From Algoriphagus alkaliphilus (lineage in GTDB: Bacteria; Bacteroidota; Bacteroidia; Cytophagales; Cyclobacteriaceae): DNA of 44,437 bases. The position numbers and the translations under genes were made by a program. The notes beneath the pieces are model-generated. The model was given only the letters and a program-made list of their open reading frames with translations. It was not told the origin of the DNA and did not search any database. This document shows positions 25,213 through 33,056 of the stretch, piece by piece. Location: NCBI RefSeq assembly GCF_900103735.1, contig NZ_FMXE01000037.1:1-44437 (forward strand). Reading direction: 5' to 3'. Positions within the stretch are counted from its first letter, which is position 1. Each line of letters starts with the position of its first letter.

Positions 25213-25452
25213 ATGAAAAGTAAAATGATCAAATGGGGAATATGTTGTTCCCTGATTTTTGGGTCAATCTTTTTGATTCAAAACACGTCAAATGTACAAG
25301 CGCAGACAATGTCTTGCCCTGAGTATACTTTGCATTATAAACAGGTTGATAAGATAAAATTTTGTGGTAGTTATTTCCAGACTTGGTCAGTATGTGAATT
25401 CCATGCAGGATCAATGTGTGCATGTATGGACGAAACTGAGCCACCTTGTTGA
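25213..25452 (+). CDS. Small secreted Cys-rich peptide, NVEALA-like
   Basis: 79 residues. The basic start MKSKMIKWG and hydrophobic stretch to about residue 23 form a signal sequence, and NVQAQ at 27-31 resembles the NVEALA leader motif of small Bacteroidota exported proteins. The mature part would hold six Cys (35, 51, 61, 69, 71, 79), enough for three disulfides, and ends directly in Cys. A terminator-like hairpin follows, then a lipoprotein beta-propeller gene 49 bp away, an arrangement known for NVEALA genes. The role of the family is unknown. The NVEALA link is inferred from leader, size and neighbour, not from a profile match. The 15-T run just upstream may influence expression. Confidence 0.7.
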   Translation: MKSKMIKWGICCSLIFGSIFLIQNTSNVQAQTMSCPEYTLHYKQVDKIKFCGSYFQTWSVCEFHAGSMCACMDETEPPC

Positions 25453-25461
25453 TAAAACTCC

Positions 25462-25488
25462 AAGAGCCCTTATTACTAGGGCTCTTTT
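25462..25488 (+). terminator. Terminator or attenuator between peptide and propeller genes
   Basis: A perfect 9-bp stem, aagagccct/agggctctt, with a 7-nt loop and a short T-stretch. It sits between the two co-directional genes. It may give many peptide transcripts and fewer that read on into the propeller gene. Confidence 0.7.
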
Positions 25489-25501
25489 ACATATTTTTGA
25501 C

Positions 25502-26686
25502 ATGAAAAATTCACTTTACTTGTTTATTTTACTTTTTGGGTCATTCTTCTCTTGTGAGAGAAATAAAAATAACGGTGTAGAACAAATCTACCAAATACCT
25601 GTCAATCCTCAGGGAAATATAGATTTAAGCTTCTCTGATTTTTTTGATACTACCCTGATTGTTCCACTGGAGGTTACGCCAAATTCCTTGATTGGCGAAG
25701 TATCCAAGGTGATCACTACTGATGAATTCATCTATGTGCTTGACCGAACGATAGCTGAATCTTTATTTGTATTCGACTATCAAGGACGTTTGCTGAATTA
25801 TTTTTCTGGGACTGGCGGAGGACCAAGTGAGTACCTTAGGGTATCTAATTTTTTTATCTCGAAAGATGAGACTACTATTTTTATTACAGACCTTTCACTG
25901 GGAAAGATTTTAGCCTTCGACCAAAAAGGGAATTTCCTTTTTGAAAATAAATTTGTCTTGGGTGAAAATTTCGCAGACTTGATTACCTATCAAAATGGAT
26001 TTTTAATTGCTAAACCCACACCTGATGATCTTGCAGTGGATTTGCAATATTTAGATCACAATTTAAAATTTGTTGAAGTTCCATTTAAACTAGCTGAGAA
26101 CAACTTTATAATGGAGGCTGGTAACAAACACCAGTTTTTTTATCCCGGAACTGGCGGAGTAACCTATTTCAAAGAGGTCCTATCCAAAAATTTATATGCT
26201 ATTACTCCTGACGATGTCCAAGTGTATGCGTTTAACCTCCCGGAGGATCAAGTTTTTTCGCCAGAGGCTCTTCCATGGGATAATGAAAAGCCAAAAATTC
26301 ATATGGGTAAAGTTTACAGCGAAATTCGAGAAAGGAGTTTGTTAAATGTAGGTGACCAGGTGCTGGACCTTGGTTCTTTGGTTTTAATTAATTTTCACGT
26401 TGGAGATAGAATTAATATTTTGGCTTTTAACAAAACCGATAAGACAGCTAAAGTTGTTAAAAATTTTATGAACGATTTAGATGGATTGGTGAAAAACCTC
26501 CCTGGTTTGTTCCCGATAAATTATCATGCGAATGAAATGATAATCAATCTTTTTCCAAATGATATTTATGCAGCTTTGGGGACTTCTGAGGAGTCAAATC
26601 CTTATCTAGATTATCTGACGAAGTTGATGCCCCAATTAGAGGAAAACCCAGTTCTATTTATTTATAGGAAAAAGATCCAACAGTAA
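25502..26686 (+). CDS. Lipoprotein with 6-bladed beta-propeller
   Basis: 394 residues. The ATG at 25502 gives a lipoprotein signal ending in the lipobox SFFSC; an upstream in-frame extension lies over the peptide gene and terminator and is rejected. The N-terminal motif (IPVNPQGNIDLSFSDFFDTT, then IVPLE) and the repeated blade pattern (FIYVLDRT, LFVFDYQGRLLNYF, FITDLSLGKILAFDQKGNFL) are typical of the Bacteroidota 6-bladed beta-propeller (DUF5128/BF3164-like) family. It should sit on the cell envelope. Families of this type are often found beside NVEALA peptides, as here. Whether it binds or processes the peptide is not known. AT content appears higher than in neighbouring genes, which may point to horizontal transfer. 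Confidence 0.82.
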   Translation: MKNSLYLFILLFGSFFSCERNKNNGVEQIYQIPVNPQGNIDLSFSDFFDTTLIVPLEVTPNSLIGEVSKVITTDEFIYVLDRTIAESLFVFDYQGRLLNYFSGTGGGPSEYLRVSNFFISKDETTIFITDLSLGKILAFDQKGNFLFENKFVLGENFADLITYQNGFLIAKPTPDDLAVDLQYLDHNLKFVEVPFKLAENNFIMEAGNKHQFFYPGTGGVTYFKEVLSKNLYAITPDDVQVYAFNLPEDQVFSPEALPWDNEKPKIHMGKVYSEIRERSLLNVGDQVLDLGSLVLINFHVGDRINILAFNKTDKTAKVVKNFMNDLDGLVKNLPGLFPINYHANEMIINLFPNDIYAALGTSEESNPYLDYLTKLMPQLEENPVLFIYRKKIQQ

Positions 26687-26687
26687 C

Positions 26688-26720
26688 GAAAAAAGCGGTC
26701 TCCCGAGAAACCGCCTTTTT
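26688..26720. terminator. Bidirectional terminator between convergent genes
   Basis: The stem gcggt/accgc with an inner ctc/gag pairing is flanked by an A-run on the left and TTTTT on the right. It lies between the propeller gene (plus) and the ROK kinase gene (minus). Confidence 0.8.
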
Positions 26721-26745
26721 GACTTGTTAAACCAACTTTTATCTT

Positions 26746-27606
26746 TTATGCTGTAACCATATCCTCTTCCACGTCTACCAGTGCTACGGCACCGTGAATC
26801 GCAGTCTCGTCAAGTTCAGAGATCAGAATTTTCAGATTTCCCAATACCGATGGATAGGCAAAAGTTTCCAAGGTTTTCAGAAGAGATTTTTTGAACAAAG
26901 GATACGTTTTCCTGATCGAACCACCCAACACGATGGCTTCCGGAGCCAGGGAATACATGATTATCTTAAACAATTCGCCTAAATGCTGACCAAATTCATC
27001 AAATGCCTGTAAGGCTACGGGATCACCGGCCAAAGCTAGTTTAGCCAAAGCTTTTGGTTTGCTGTGGTAGAAATTTTGGAAAAATTTCCCGGAACAATAA
27101 TACTCATAGTTGTGGTCTAGATAGGGTGCACTGCACCATTCTCCAGCCGCAGAGAAGAGTCCGGAATAAAGGTGTCCATTGATGACAATTCCCCCGCCGG
27201 TGCCGGTTCCCAAAGTGATGCCCACCAGGTTTTTGAAAGGCTTCCCCACTCCATATTTGTGGACACCTATCGCAAAGCAGTTTGCGTCATTGTTGACAAA
27301 GACAGGCTTCAAAAAACGCGTAGTCAGGAATTTTTTTAATTCCACATGCTGAAAGGAAGGAATATTAGCCAAACCCAAAACAATACCTTCCAGTGTGTCT
27401 ACAAGTCCGGGTATGCCGATCCCAATGCCTACAAAATCATAATGGGAATAGGTATCTATAAAGTCAGCAATCGTTTCAAGGATAAACTCCTTACTTTCTA
27501 AAGCGGGAGTGGGAATTGAGCGAATGTCTTCCAGATGTCCTTTGATCAAGATGCCGCCTTTGATGCCGGTGCCGCCGATATCTAATCCTAAAATGGCTTT
27601 TTCCAT
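26746..27606 (-). CDS. ROK-family sugar kinase
   Basis: 286 residues from the ATG at 27606, where homologues start (MEKAILGLDIGGTGIKGGI); a 25-residue upstream extension is unlikely. The ATPase-fold motifs are the phosphate-1 loop DIGGTGIKGG, the catalytic NNDANCFAIG and the Gly-rich GTGTGGGIVINGHLYSG. The usual ROK zinc cluster (CGCGxxGC) is missing; instead there is AGEWCSAPYLDHNYEYYCSG, a form seen in Bacteroidota. Known members phosphorylate glucose, N-acetylglucosamine, N-acetylmannosamine or allose. The NagB/PIG-L gene ends about 100 bp upstream on the same strand, so an amino-sugar kinase or glucokinase role is likely, by context only. Confidence 0.87.
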   Translation of the reverse strand: MEKAILGLDIGGTGIKGGILIKGHLEDIRSIPTPALESKEFILETIADFIDTYSHYDFVGIGIGIPGLVDTLEGIVLGLANIPSFQHVELKKFLTTRFLKPVFVNNDANCFAIGVHKYGVGKPFKNLVGITLGTGTGGGIVINGHLYSGLFSAAGEWCSAPYLDHNYEYYCSGKFFQNFYHSKPKALAKLALAGDPVALQAFDEFGQHLGELFKIIMYSLAPEAIVLGGSIRKTYPLFKKSLLKTLETFAYPSVLGNLKILISELDETAIHGAVALVDVEEDMVTA

Positions 27607-27707
27607 TCGCTTTGGGCTATTGTTTGGTTGATGAATAGGTTTAAGGCAGAAAGCCGCCGGAAAATTCCCGGCTGCTTTCAAAATTAGTTTTGAGACCTGA
27701 GACTGAC

Positions 27708-30035
27708 TTATAGCATTCCTTCAATGGATTTTTCCAGTTCTCTGGCAGTGGCCAAAAACTCATCCACATTCATATCTCTGAAAAAGATCAGACCGTGACT
27801 GGCTCTTACTTTTGCCCGCTCATGCAGGTAGAAGTAGTTTTTGCCCAGCAGTAACTGGATGTCATTCAATTGTCCCACCCAGGTACGCTTGGCTACTGTG
27901 CTAAACTTGCCATTGTGCGAGTAACTTGGGAAAGAGGCGTTGACTTGACTCAGGTAGCAATTGGAGAAGGAATCCTCCATCACCGACATGTCGCCAAGAG
28001 AAACGGGTACTATCACATTGGCCTCGTGCGGCTCAAATTTGAACCAGACGTTTCTGTATCCCAGGATTCTCAGGTTACTGGTATCGTGCTCTTCTCCCCA
28101 TTTTTTGACAGCTTCGGCCGTTGCCTGAAGTACTTTGTAATGTGTGTCGGGTCCTGAACCTTCAGGATCGAGTGTTAAACTAATCTTGGTGGGTTTAATT
28201 TTTCGAAACATTTCCACGATCGGTTCTACATCGCGGGTTTTGTCGGGTTGTTCGGTGAAGATATCACCTGTATAAAAGCCGAGTCGGAGGTGGTGTACAT
28301 TTTTTACCTGAACACCAAAATGAGCCCATACCAATTCTTCTTCAAACTCCCGGATCATTCCTTTGAGCTTTTGGATTTTCGATGGGTTTTTCTCCCCGTC
28401 GTAGGAATTTCTAAGTATGCTGATCACCTCGTTAATAGTCTCTCGAAGCTGGCTTTTGTTTTTCACTCCGTAGACGATGACAATCGCTCTCACCACCCTG
28501 TGGCAAAGGCCACGTTTACGGGCATCAGGATTTTCTGAAGCAACGTTAGTCAGGAAGTGGTAGACGTCTTTGTCAGTCTTCAGGCTGTAGCCTACATCAA
28601 AAAAGTCTTCAAAATTGACCATTTGGATTTTCCCTTCGTCCAAAAGTTTTTTGGTATGCTGAAGCGTATCAATCACAAACGTATTGGTCACTGCTGTAAA
28701 ACCCGATGTGAGCACCGAAAAATGCGCCTCGTTGGTAGGTTCGCTCAGTTGATTGGTGATGTGCGGAAGAATGCCGAGGGAAATGTCATCGTGGTGAGGT
28801 CCGGTGTGAAGAAGAATTTCATTGCTTTCCTGTTCCAGCCCTTTGGTAAGTTTGGCTTCAGTGCTTCGCATGACTTGATTGACTGTGTCTTCAGAAAGCC
28901 CCGGAATAAGTCTGGTGTAATTATCGGCTTTCAAATCCTCAATTTTGATTCGGTGACCGTATTTATTCAATTTTTTACAAAGCTCGATGACTGCCCGTTC
29001 GGTTTTTTCAAAAGTCCATTCACCCTTTTGAAAGTAAGCGTCCATAGAGTCGGTGAGCTTTACGGCTGCACCTTTGGTAAGATAAAAGCGGCCATTTTTC
29101 AGCTTTTGAAGGACTGTGGCAGGGTAGACGTTGTTCATTTTTGTCTCCAGCGAGTCGCGGACGATACCTGCTTTAGCCTCTCCGGCTGCGATGATGATTC
29201 CTACCGCCTCAGGGTTGTACACGATCGTGTCTAGGCCGATGGTGATGACCAGACGATTGGATGAGACCTCGATTCCACCCAAATCGCCTGCAGCCACAGC
29301 TTGGGTTTCAAAGTTGGTGTCGGTCAGTCGGGTCACCGAGAATAGATGTGACCCACGGGTGTTGAAGGCTATGTGGCCGTCAGGCCCTATACCTCCCAAG
29401 AAAAAGCCGATGCCGCCTTTGTCCCGGATTCGTTGCTCGTATTCTCCACACCACTGATCGATCATATAGATGGATTGCTGCTGCAGCTTTTCCAACTCAT
29501 TAATCGGGTCGCGAAATCTCAGCGAAAGGTCCACTTTCAGATCGGGAAAAACTTCCTTGAAATGGAGTCCGTTTGCCAATGGGATCTCATCGGAATTGAT
29601 CAGGATGGCTTTTTCTTTCGAAAGCCCAAAGCCGTTGATGTAGAACTTATTGACGTAGTCGTAGAAGCTATTGTGCTGTTTGGAAGAGATGGGGTAGAAT
29701 TCATCAATCTGCACGAAGGTCAAATCTTTCAAGACCGGCTTTTTGATGTTCCCAAGTCCGTATTTTTCACGGACATCCTTCCCTTTTTTACTCTCCCAGT
29801 TTTCAAGTAAGAATTGAGTCCACTTGATAAAAAACTCCGGGGTTTTTCCGGTTGGCAAACTGATCACACCTTCGGGATTTGCAGCTGCCCATTCCAAAAA
29901 ACGGCATGCGGTAAGTAAGCCTAGCTTTGGAAAATTGTCTACTGTCAGGTAAGGAATCAGGGTCGAGATTTTTTCTACTCCGGATTCGGCCAAAAAAGCC
30001 TTTTCTACTTCGGAGAGGGGATACTTACTTAGCAT
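27708..30035 (-). CDS. nagB: Glucosamine-6-phosphate deaminase fused to PIG-L-type deacetylase-like domain
   Basis: 775 residues, two modules. The N-terminal part (about 20-335) is NagB-like: ISLPTGKTPEFF, FVQIDEFYP with the catalytic Asp, and GGIGPDGHIAFNTRGSHL. It would convert glucosamine-6-phosphate to fructose-6-phosphate and ammonia. The C-terminal part (about 395-660) resembles the LmbE/PIG-L fold: LHTGPHHDDISLG, a variant of the metal-binding HPDD motif, and a late His in LDPEGSGPDTHY. This fusion is typical of Bacteroidota NagB, where the second domain's substrate is not established; de-N-acetylation of an amino sugar is the obvious guess. It is followed by the ROK kinase gene on the same strand and preceded by a terminator. 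Confidence 0.9.
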   Translation of the reverse strand: MLSKYPLSEVEKAFLAESGVEKISTLIPYLTVDNFPKLGLLTACRFLEWAAANPEGVISLPTGKTPEFFIKWTQFLLENWESKKGKDVREKYGLGNIKKPVLKDLTFVQIDEFYPISSKQHNSFYDYVNKFYINGFGLSKEKAILINSDEIPLANGLHFKEVFPDLKVDLSLRFRDPINELEKLQQQSIYMIDQWCGEYEQRIRDKGGIGFFLGGIGPDGHIAFNTRGSHLFSVTRLTDTNFETQAVAAGDLGGIEVSSNRLVITIGLDTIVYNPEAVGIIIAAGEAKAGIVRDSLETKMNNVYPATVLQKLKNGRFYLTKGAAVKLTDSMDAYFQKGEWTFEKTERAVIELCKKLNKYGHRIKIEDLKADNYTRLIPGLSEDTVNQVMRSTEAKLTKGLEQESNEILLHTGPHHDDISLGILPHITNQLSEPTNEAHFSVLTSGFTAVTNTFVIDTLQHTKKLLDEGKIQMVNFEDFFDVGYSLKTDKDVYHFLTNVASENPDARKRGLCHRVVRAIVIVYGVKNKSQLRETINEVISILRNSYDGEKNPSKIQKLKGMIREFEEELVWAHFGVQVKNVHHLRLGFYTGDIFTEQPDKTRDVEPIVEMFRKIKPTKISLTLDPEGSGPDTHYKVLQATAEAVKKWGEEHDTSNLRILGYRNVWFKFEPHEANVIVPVSLGDMSVMEDSFSNCYLSQVNASFPSYSHNGKFSTVAKRTWVGQLNDIQLLLGKNYFYLHERAKVRASHGLIFFRDMNVDEFLATARELEKSIEGML

Positions 30036-30230
30036 ACTGATGGGTCAGTTTAGTGGGTGTAAGGTTTAATGTTTTGAATCTTGTTGGGTGCCAAATTTTC
30101 TGTCGCAGTCAAAGAATTCTTTGCCAAATAAAAATTTGACAAGGAATATTTCACCAAAATTTTCGCAGACTTTAATGATCTGAACAGCAATTTATTCTAT
30201 GATTCAAAATTAAAAAACTTTGATGAATAA

Positions 30231-30261
30231 AAAACAACTTTTATAAAAAATTTATAAAAGT
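30231..30261 (-). terminator. Terminator of the CBS-DUF294 gene
   Basis: A perfect 11-bp AT-rich stem, acttttataaa/tttataaaagt, with a 3-nt loop. On the minus strand it is followed by gttgtttttt. It lies about 20 bp after the stop. Confidence 0.7.
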
Positions 30262-30279
30262 ATTTTTTGAAGCGAGAAA

Positions 30280-31734
30280 TTATAGACTACGGGTGAAGGA
30301 TAACTTGATTCTGGCCTGGAATTCTTCGATAACTTTAAAAATCTCAATGAGGGTTACTTGCTGTACTTTTGTAAGCGCTTTGATCTTTAAGTAGTTTTTT
30401 GGTTTTCGGTTCTGGTCCAAAATCGAAAGCGTTTGATTTTCCAGTCTTAAACTCATCAGATAATCGAATGCTTGGGTAAGTTCAAGTGCTTCTTTTGCAG
30501 AAAACACTCCTTTTTCCTTTAATCCATCGATTCTCTTCGTTGTATTGGTGTCAAAAATCCGATGCTTCAATGCATACACCCGTGCCAGATCGACGATTGG
30601 TCGCATGGTTTGCTTGAGATTGAGTTGCTTTTCACCATCGATTTCTTCGGCTTTTATTTTTCTGAAAAATGTCAGAGGAGGTTCATATTGGAGTGCATTG
30701 TGACCCAGATTGATAAAAAACCGTTCGGGGGCTTTCTCTAGGAGATTTCCCATGTATTCCTTTAATTCCTCCAAAAGTGGAAACGCTCCATAGATAGCCC
30801 GGCAGTCAAAAAATGTAGCGTAATTCATGGCAGTCTCCTGCGAGGCATCCGAAATCCATTCGTCATAATTTCGCTTCCAATGAGAGAGCGAATGCGTCCA
30901 TTTGGGGTTCATGGCCATGAGGTCTCCCTCGCAAAAGACGATCCCTATTTGATCCAGTGCAGTGGAAACCCGAGTGGCAAAATCCAGAAAATAGGCACGT
31001 ACTTCTTCCCGATGTTCATTGGCCTTGTCCTCATATATGATCGCATTGTCTTGGTCAGTTTTTAAAGTGAGCTCCCCACGGCCTTCGCTTCCGAACACAA
31101 TAAAGACAAACTTGGCTGGGGCGGGTCCGATTACTTTAATCACCCGCTCAATGACCCGTTGGGTGATGGTGTCAGCTACCGTGGTAATGATCTGATTGAT
31201 CAGCCCAGCTTTCATCCCCCGTGTATTGAGAAGATGAATAATCTCAGGCATTCGGGCCCATTTTTCACGGAGTTCGGGGATTTGTCTGGCCTCTTTGACA
31301 GACTGGATAAACATGAACGGTCCCTGGCTTTGCTCAGTAAGGATTTTAGTCCTGCTGATCCAACCTATAAATTCATCCCCTTCCCGCACCAGGAGATACC
31401 GGGATTTTGTCTGAAACATCAGGATCAAGGCTTCAACCAGACTTGCGTCGGGATGAATGCTAACCATGTCATGTTCCATAATCTGTGAAACAGGAATATC
31501 AGAAGGAAGCTGTGCAGCCAATAATCGATCCCGAAGGGTAATGTCTGTGATGTAGCCGACAATCTCCTGTGGGGAATTGCCTATAAAAAGGCAACTCACT
31601 TTTTCACTTGCCATCAACGCTGCACATTCATAAACTGGGTCACTATGCCGCGCCATTCTCAAATGTCGGGGGTGAAGATCTCGGACATTTTTGGAATAGA
31701 ACTGGTCTGAAATAAAGGATCCATTCATGTGCAT
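30280..31734 (-). CDS. CBS-domain protein with DUF294 nucleotidyltransferase-like domain
   Basis: About 484 residues from the ATG at 31734; another Met lies two codons further in, and the longer reading begins with TTG. A pair of CBS motifs (about 15-140; ALMASEKVSCLFIG, VGYITDITLRDRL, MFQTKSRYLLVREGDEFIGW) is followed by a DUF294 domain with the nucleotidyltransferase signature FGSEGRGELTLKTDQDNAII (about 215-235). A helical C-terminal domain (about 340-484) completes it. Similar proteins often carry an N-terminal cyclic-nucleotide domain, which is absent here. The arrangement recalls GlnD-type signalling enzymes, but activity and target are not known. It lies between nagB and sucD on the same strand, each separated by terminators. 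Confidence 0.85.
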   Translation of the reverse strand: MHMNGSFISDQFYSKNVRDLHPRHLRMARHSDPVYECAALMASEKVSCLFIGNSPQEIVGYITDITLRDRLLAAQLPSDIPVSQIMEHDMVSIHPDASLVEALILMFQTKSRYLLVREGDEFIGWISRTKILTEQSQGPFMFIQSVKEARQIPELREKWARMPEIIHLLNTRGMKAGLINQIITTVADTITQRVIERVIKVIGPAPAKFVFIVFGSEGRGELTLKTDQDNAIIYEDKANEHREEVRAYFLDFATRVSTALDQIGIVFCEGDLMAMNPKWTHSLSHWKRNYDEWISDASQETAMNYATFFDCRAIYGAFPLLEELKEYMGNLLEKAPERFFINLGHNALQYEPPLTFFRKIKAEEIDGEKQLNLKQTMRPIVDLARVYALKHRIFDTNTTKRIDGLKEKGVFSAKEALELTQAFDYLMSLRLENQTLSILDQNRKPKNYLKIKALTKVQQVTLIEIFKVIEEFQARIKLSFTRSL

Positions 31735-31779
31735 GGACTGAAAATACAAAAAGTGAATAGCTTTTCAGCTGGGAAAAAA

Positions 31780-31813
31780 TAATGCCGCCCCGAATTTTTC
31801 AATCCGAGGCGGT
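31780..31813 (-). terminator. Terminator of sucD
   Basis: A GC-rich stem (ccgcctcgg.att/aat.cggggcgg on the minus strand) with a short A/T loop, followed by attatttttt. Confidence 0.75.
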
Positions 31814-31858
31814 TTCTGATTTTATTTTCCAAGTTTAAAAACTCGCTTTACCTTTTTT

Positions 31859-32740
31859 TTAAACGTTAACGCCCAAAACCTTTGCCATCACGGCACCAAT
31901 TTCTGCAGGCGACTCCGCTACATGGATTCCGTTTTCTCGCATGATTCTGATTTTGGCAGCAGCGGTATCATCCGCTCCTCCGATGATTGCACCGGCGTGC
32001 CCCATTCTGCGACCCGGAGGTGCTGTCTGTCCGGCAATGAATCCTACAACCGGCTTTTTGTTGCCATTTTCCCGAATCCACTTTGAAGCTTCTGCTTCGT
32101 AGTTTCCGCCAATCTCCCCAATCATGACAATCGCGTCAGTCTCAGGATCATTCATGAGCATTTCTACAGCTTGTTTGGTGGAAGTTCCAATGATTGGGTC
32201 ACCACCGATACCAATAGCAGTGGATACGCCAAGACCAGCTTTTGCCACTTGATCTGCCGCTTCATAGGTCAGGGTTCCTGATTTGGAAACGATGCCTATA
32301 CGGCCAGCTTTGAAGACGAAGCCAGGCATAATACCCACTTTCGCCTCGCCCGGAGTGATCACGCCAGGGCAGTTTGGCCCGATCAATACACAGCCTCTTT
32401 GTTTGATGTATGGCTTTGCAACCATCATATCTGCCACCGGAATTCCTTCTGTAATGGTGATGATTACTTTGATACCAGCATCGGCTGCTTCCATAATTGC
32501 ATCTGCAGCAAATGCAGGGGGTACAAAAATAATGGAAACATCAGCACCTGTCTTTTGAACTGCCTCTTCCACTGAATTGAAAACAGGTCTTTCCAAATGT
32601 ACCGATCCACCTTTGCCGGGAGTCACACCACCGACTACGTTGGTTCCGTATTCGATCATTTGCTGTGCGTGGAAAGAGCCCTCAGACCCAGTGAATCCCT
32701 GTACGATCACTTTGGAATTTTTATTGACTAGTACACTCAT
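31859..32740 (-). CDS. sucD: Succinate-CoA ligase, ADP-forming, alpha subunit
   Basis: 293 residues; the ATG at 32740 ([18 protein letters not shown]) is the family start, and a 34-residue extension is rejected. The CoA-binding Rossmann domain ([30 protein letters not shown]) and ligase domain ([32 protein letters not shown]) are complete. The phospho-histidine is in [15 protein letters not shown]-cycle enzyme converting succinyl-CoA to succinate with ATP or GTP formation. The beta subunit gene is not next to it, a common situation in Bacteroidota. A good promoter match lies just upstream. Confidence 0.97.
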   Translation of the reverse strand: MSVLVNKNSKVIVQGFTGSEGSFHAQQMIEYGTNVVGGVTPGKGGSVHLERPVFNSVEEAVQKTGADVSIIFVPPAFAADAIMEAADAGIKVIITITEGIPVADMMVAKPYIKQRGCVLIGPNCPGVITPGEAKVGIMPGFVFKAGRIGIVSKSGTLTYEAADQVAKAGLGVSTAIGIGGDPIIGTSTKQAVEMLMNDPETDAIVMIGEIGGNYEAEASKWIRENGNKKPVVGFIAGQTAPPGRRMGHAGAIIGGADDTAAAKIRIMRENGIHVAESPAEIGAVMAKVLGVNV

Positions 32741-32763
32741 GCTTCGATTTTTTAAGTTTGTCA

Positions 32764-32793
32764 CAAAATTAAGAGAAACCACCCGCCAACAAA
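32764..32793 (-). promoter_or_regulatory. Candidate sucD promoter
   Basis: On the minus strand, TTTG (32790-32793) is followed after 18 bp by TAATTTTG (32764-32771), a perfect match to TAnnTTTG. It is 24 bp before the sucD ATG. Spacing and motifs agree with Bacteroidota sigma-ABfr promoters. Confidence 0.55.
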
Positions 32794-32966
32794 AGAAAAG
32801 CGAAACAATCTCCATGTAATTTGGTGACCGGAATCTTTTCATATGATTATAATTTGTTTTTTAAATGCCATATGGAATGCCCAAAATAATTACTCCCCTG
32901 TGTGAGAATCTTTTCTCATGGGCATTTCATGTGTTTATAATTTGTACTTTAATGGCCACATGCCCG

Positions 32967-32982
32967 CCTGTCGACGGACAGG
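32967..32982. repeat. GC palindrome in the sucD/sensor-kinase divergent region
   Basis: A perfect 6-bp stem, cctgtc/gacagg, with loop gacg. Nearby are two related phrases (cctgtgtgagaatc, tctgtgtgacacc) and two copies of ttataatttgt. It may be a regulatory region of either divergent gene or an inert repeat. Confidence 0.5.
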
Positions 32983-33056
32983 GAATCTTCGCATGACAGA
33001 TAATCATTCCTCTGTGTGACACCGCAGAGTCATGCTTGATTTCCTATTTTCGTTTC

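Noticed and set aside
25364..26686. 440-residue version of the propeller lipoprotein
   Set aside because: The extension overlaps the peptide gene and a terminator hairpin; the lipobox is only N-terminal with the start at 25502.
28557..29810. Plus-strand open frames of 145 and 225 codons opposite nagB
   Set aside because: They are shadows of the NagB/PIG-L gene; their composition follows the complementary codons.
30036..30230. Possible riboswitch before nagB
   Set aside because: The leader is AT-rich without the paired segments of any riboswitch class I know; only the upstream gene's terminator is clear.
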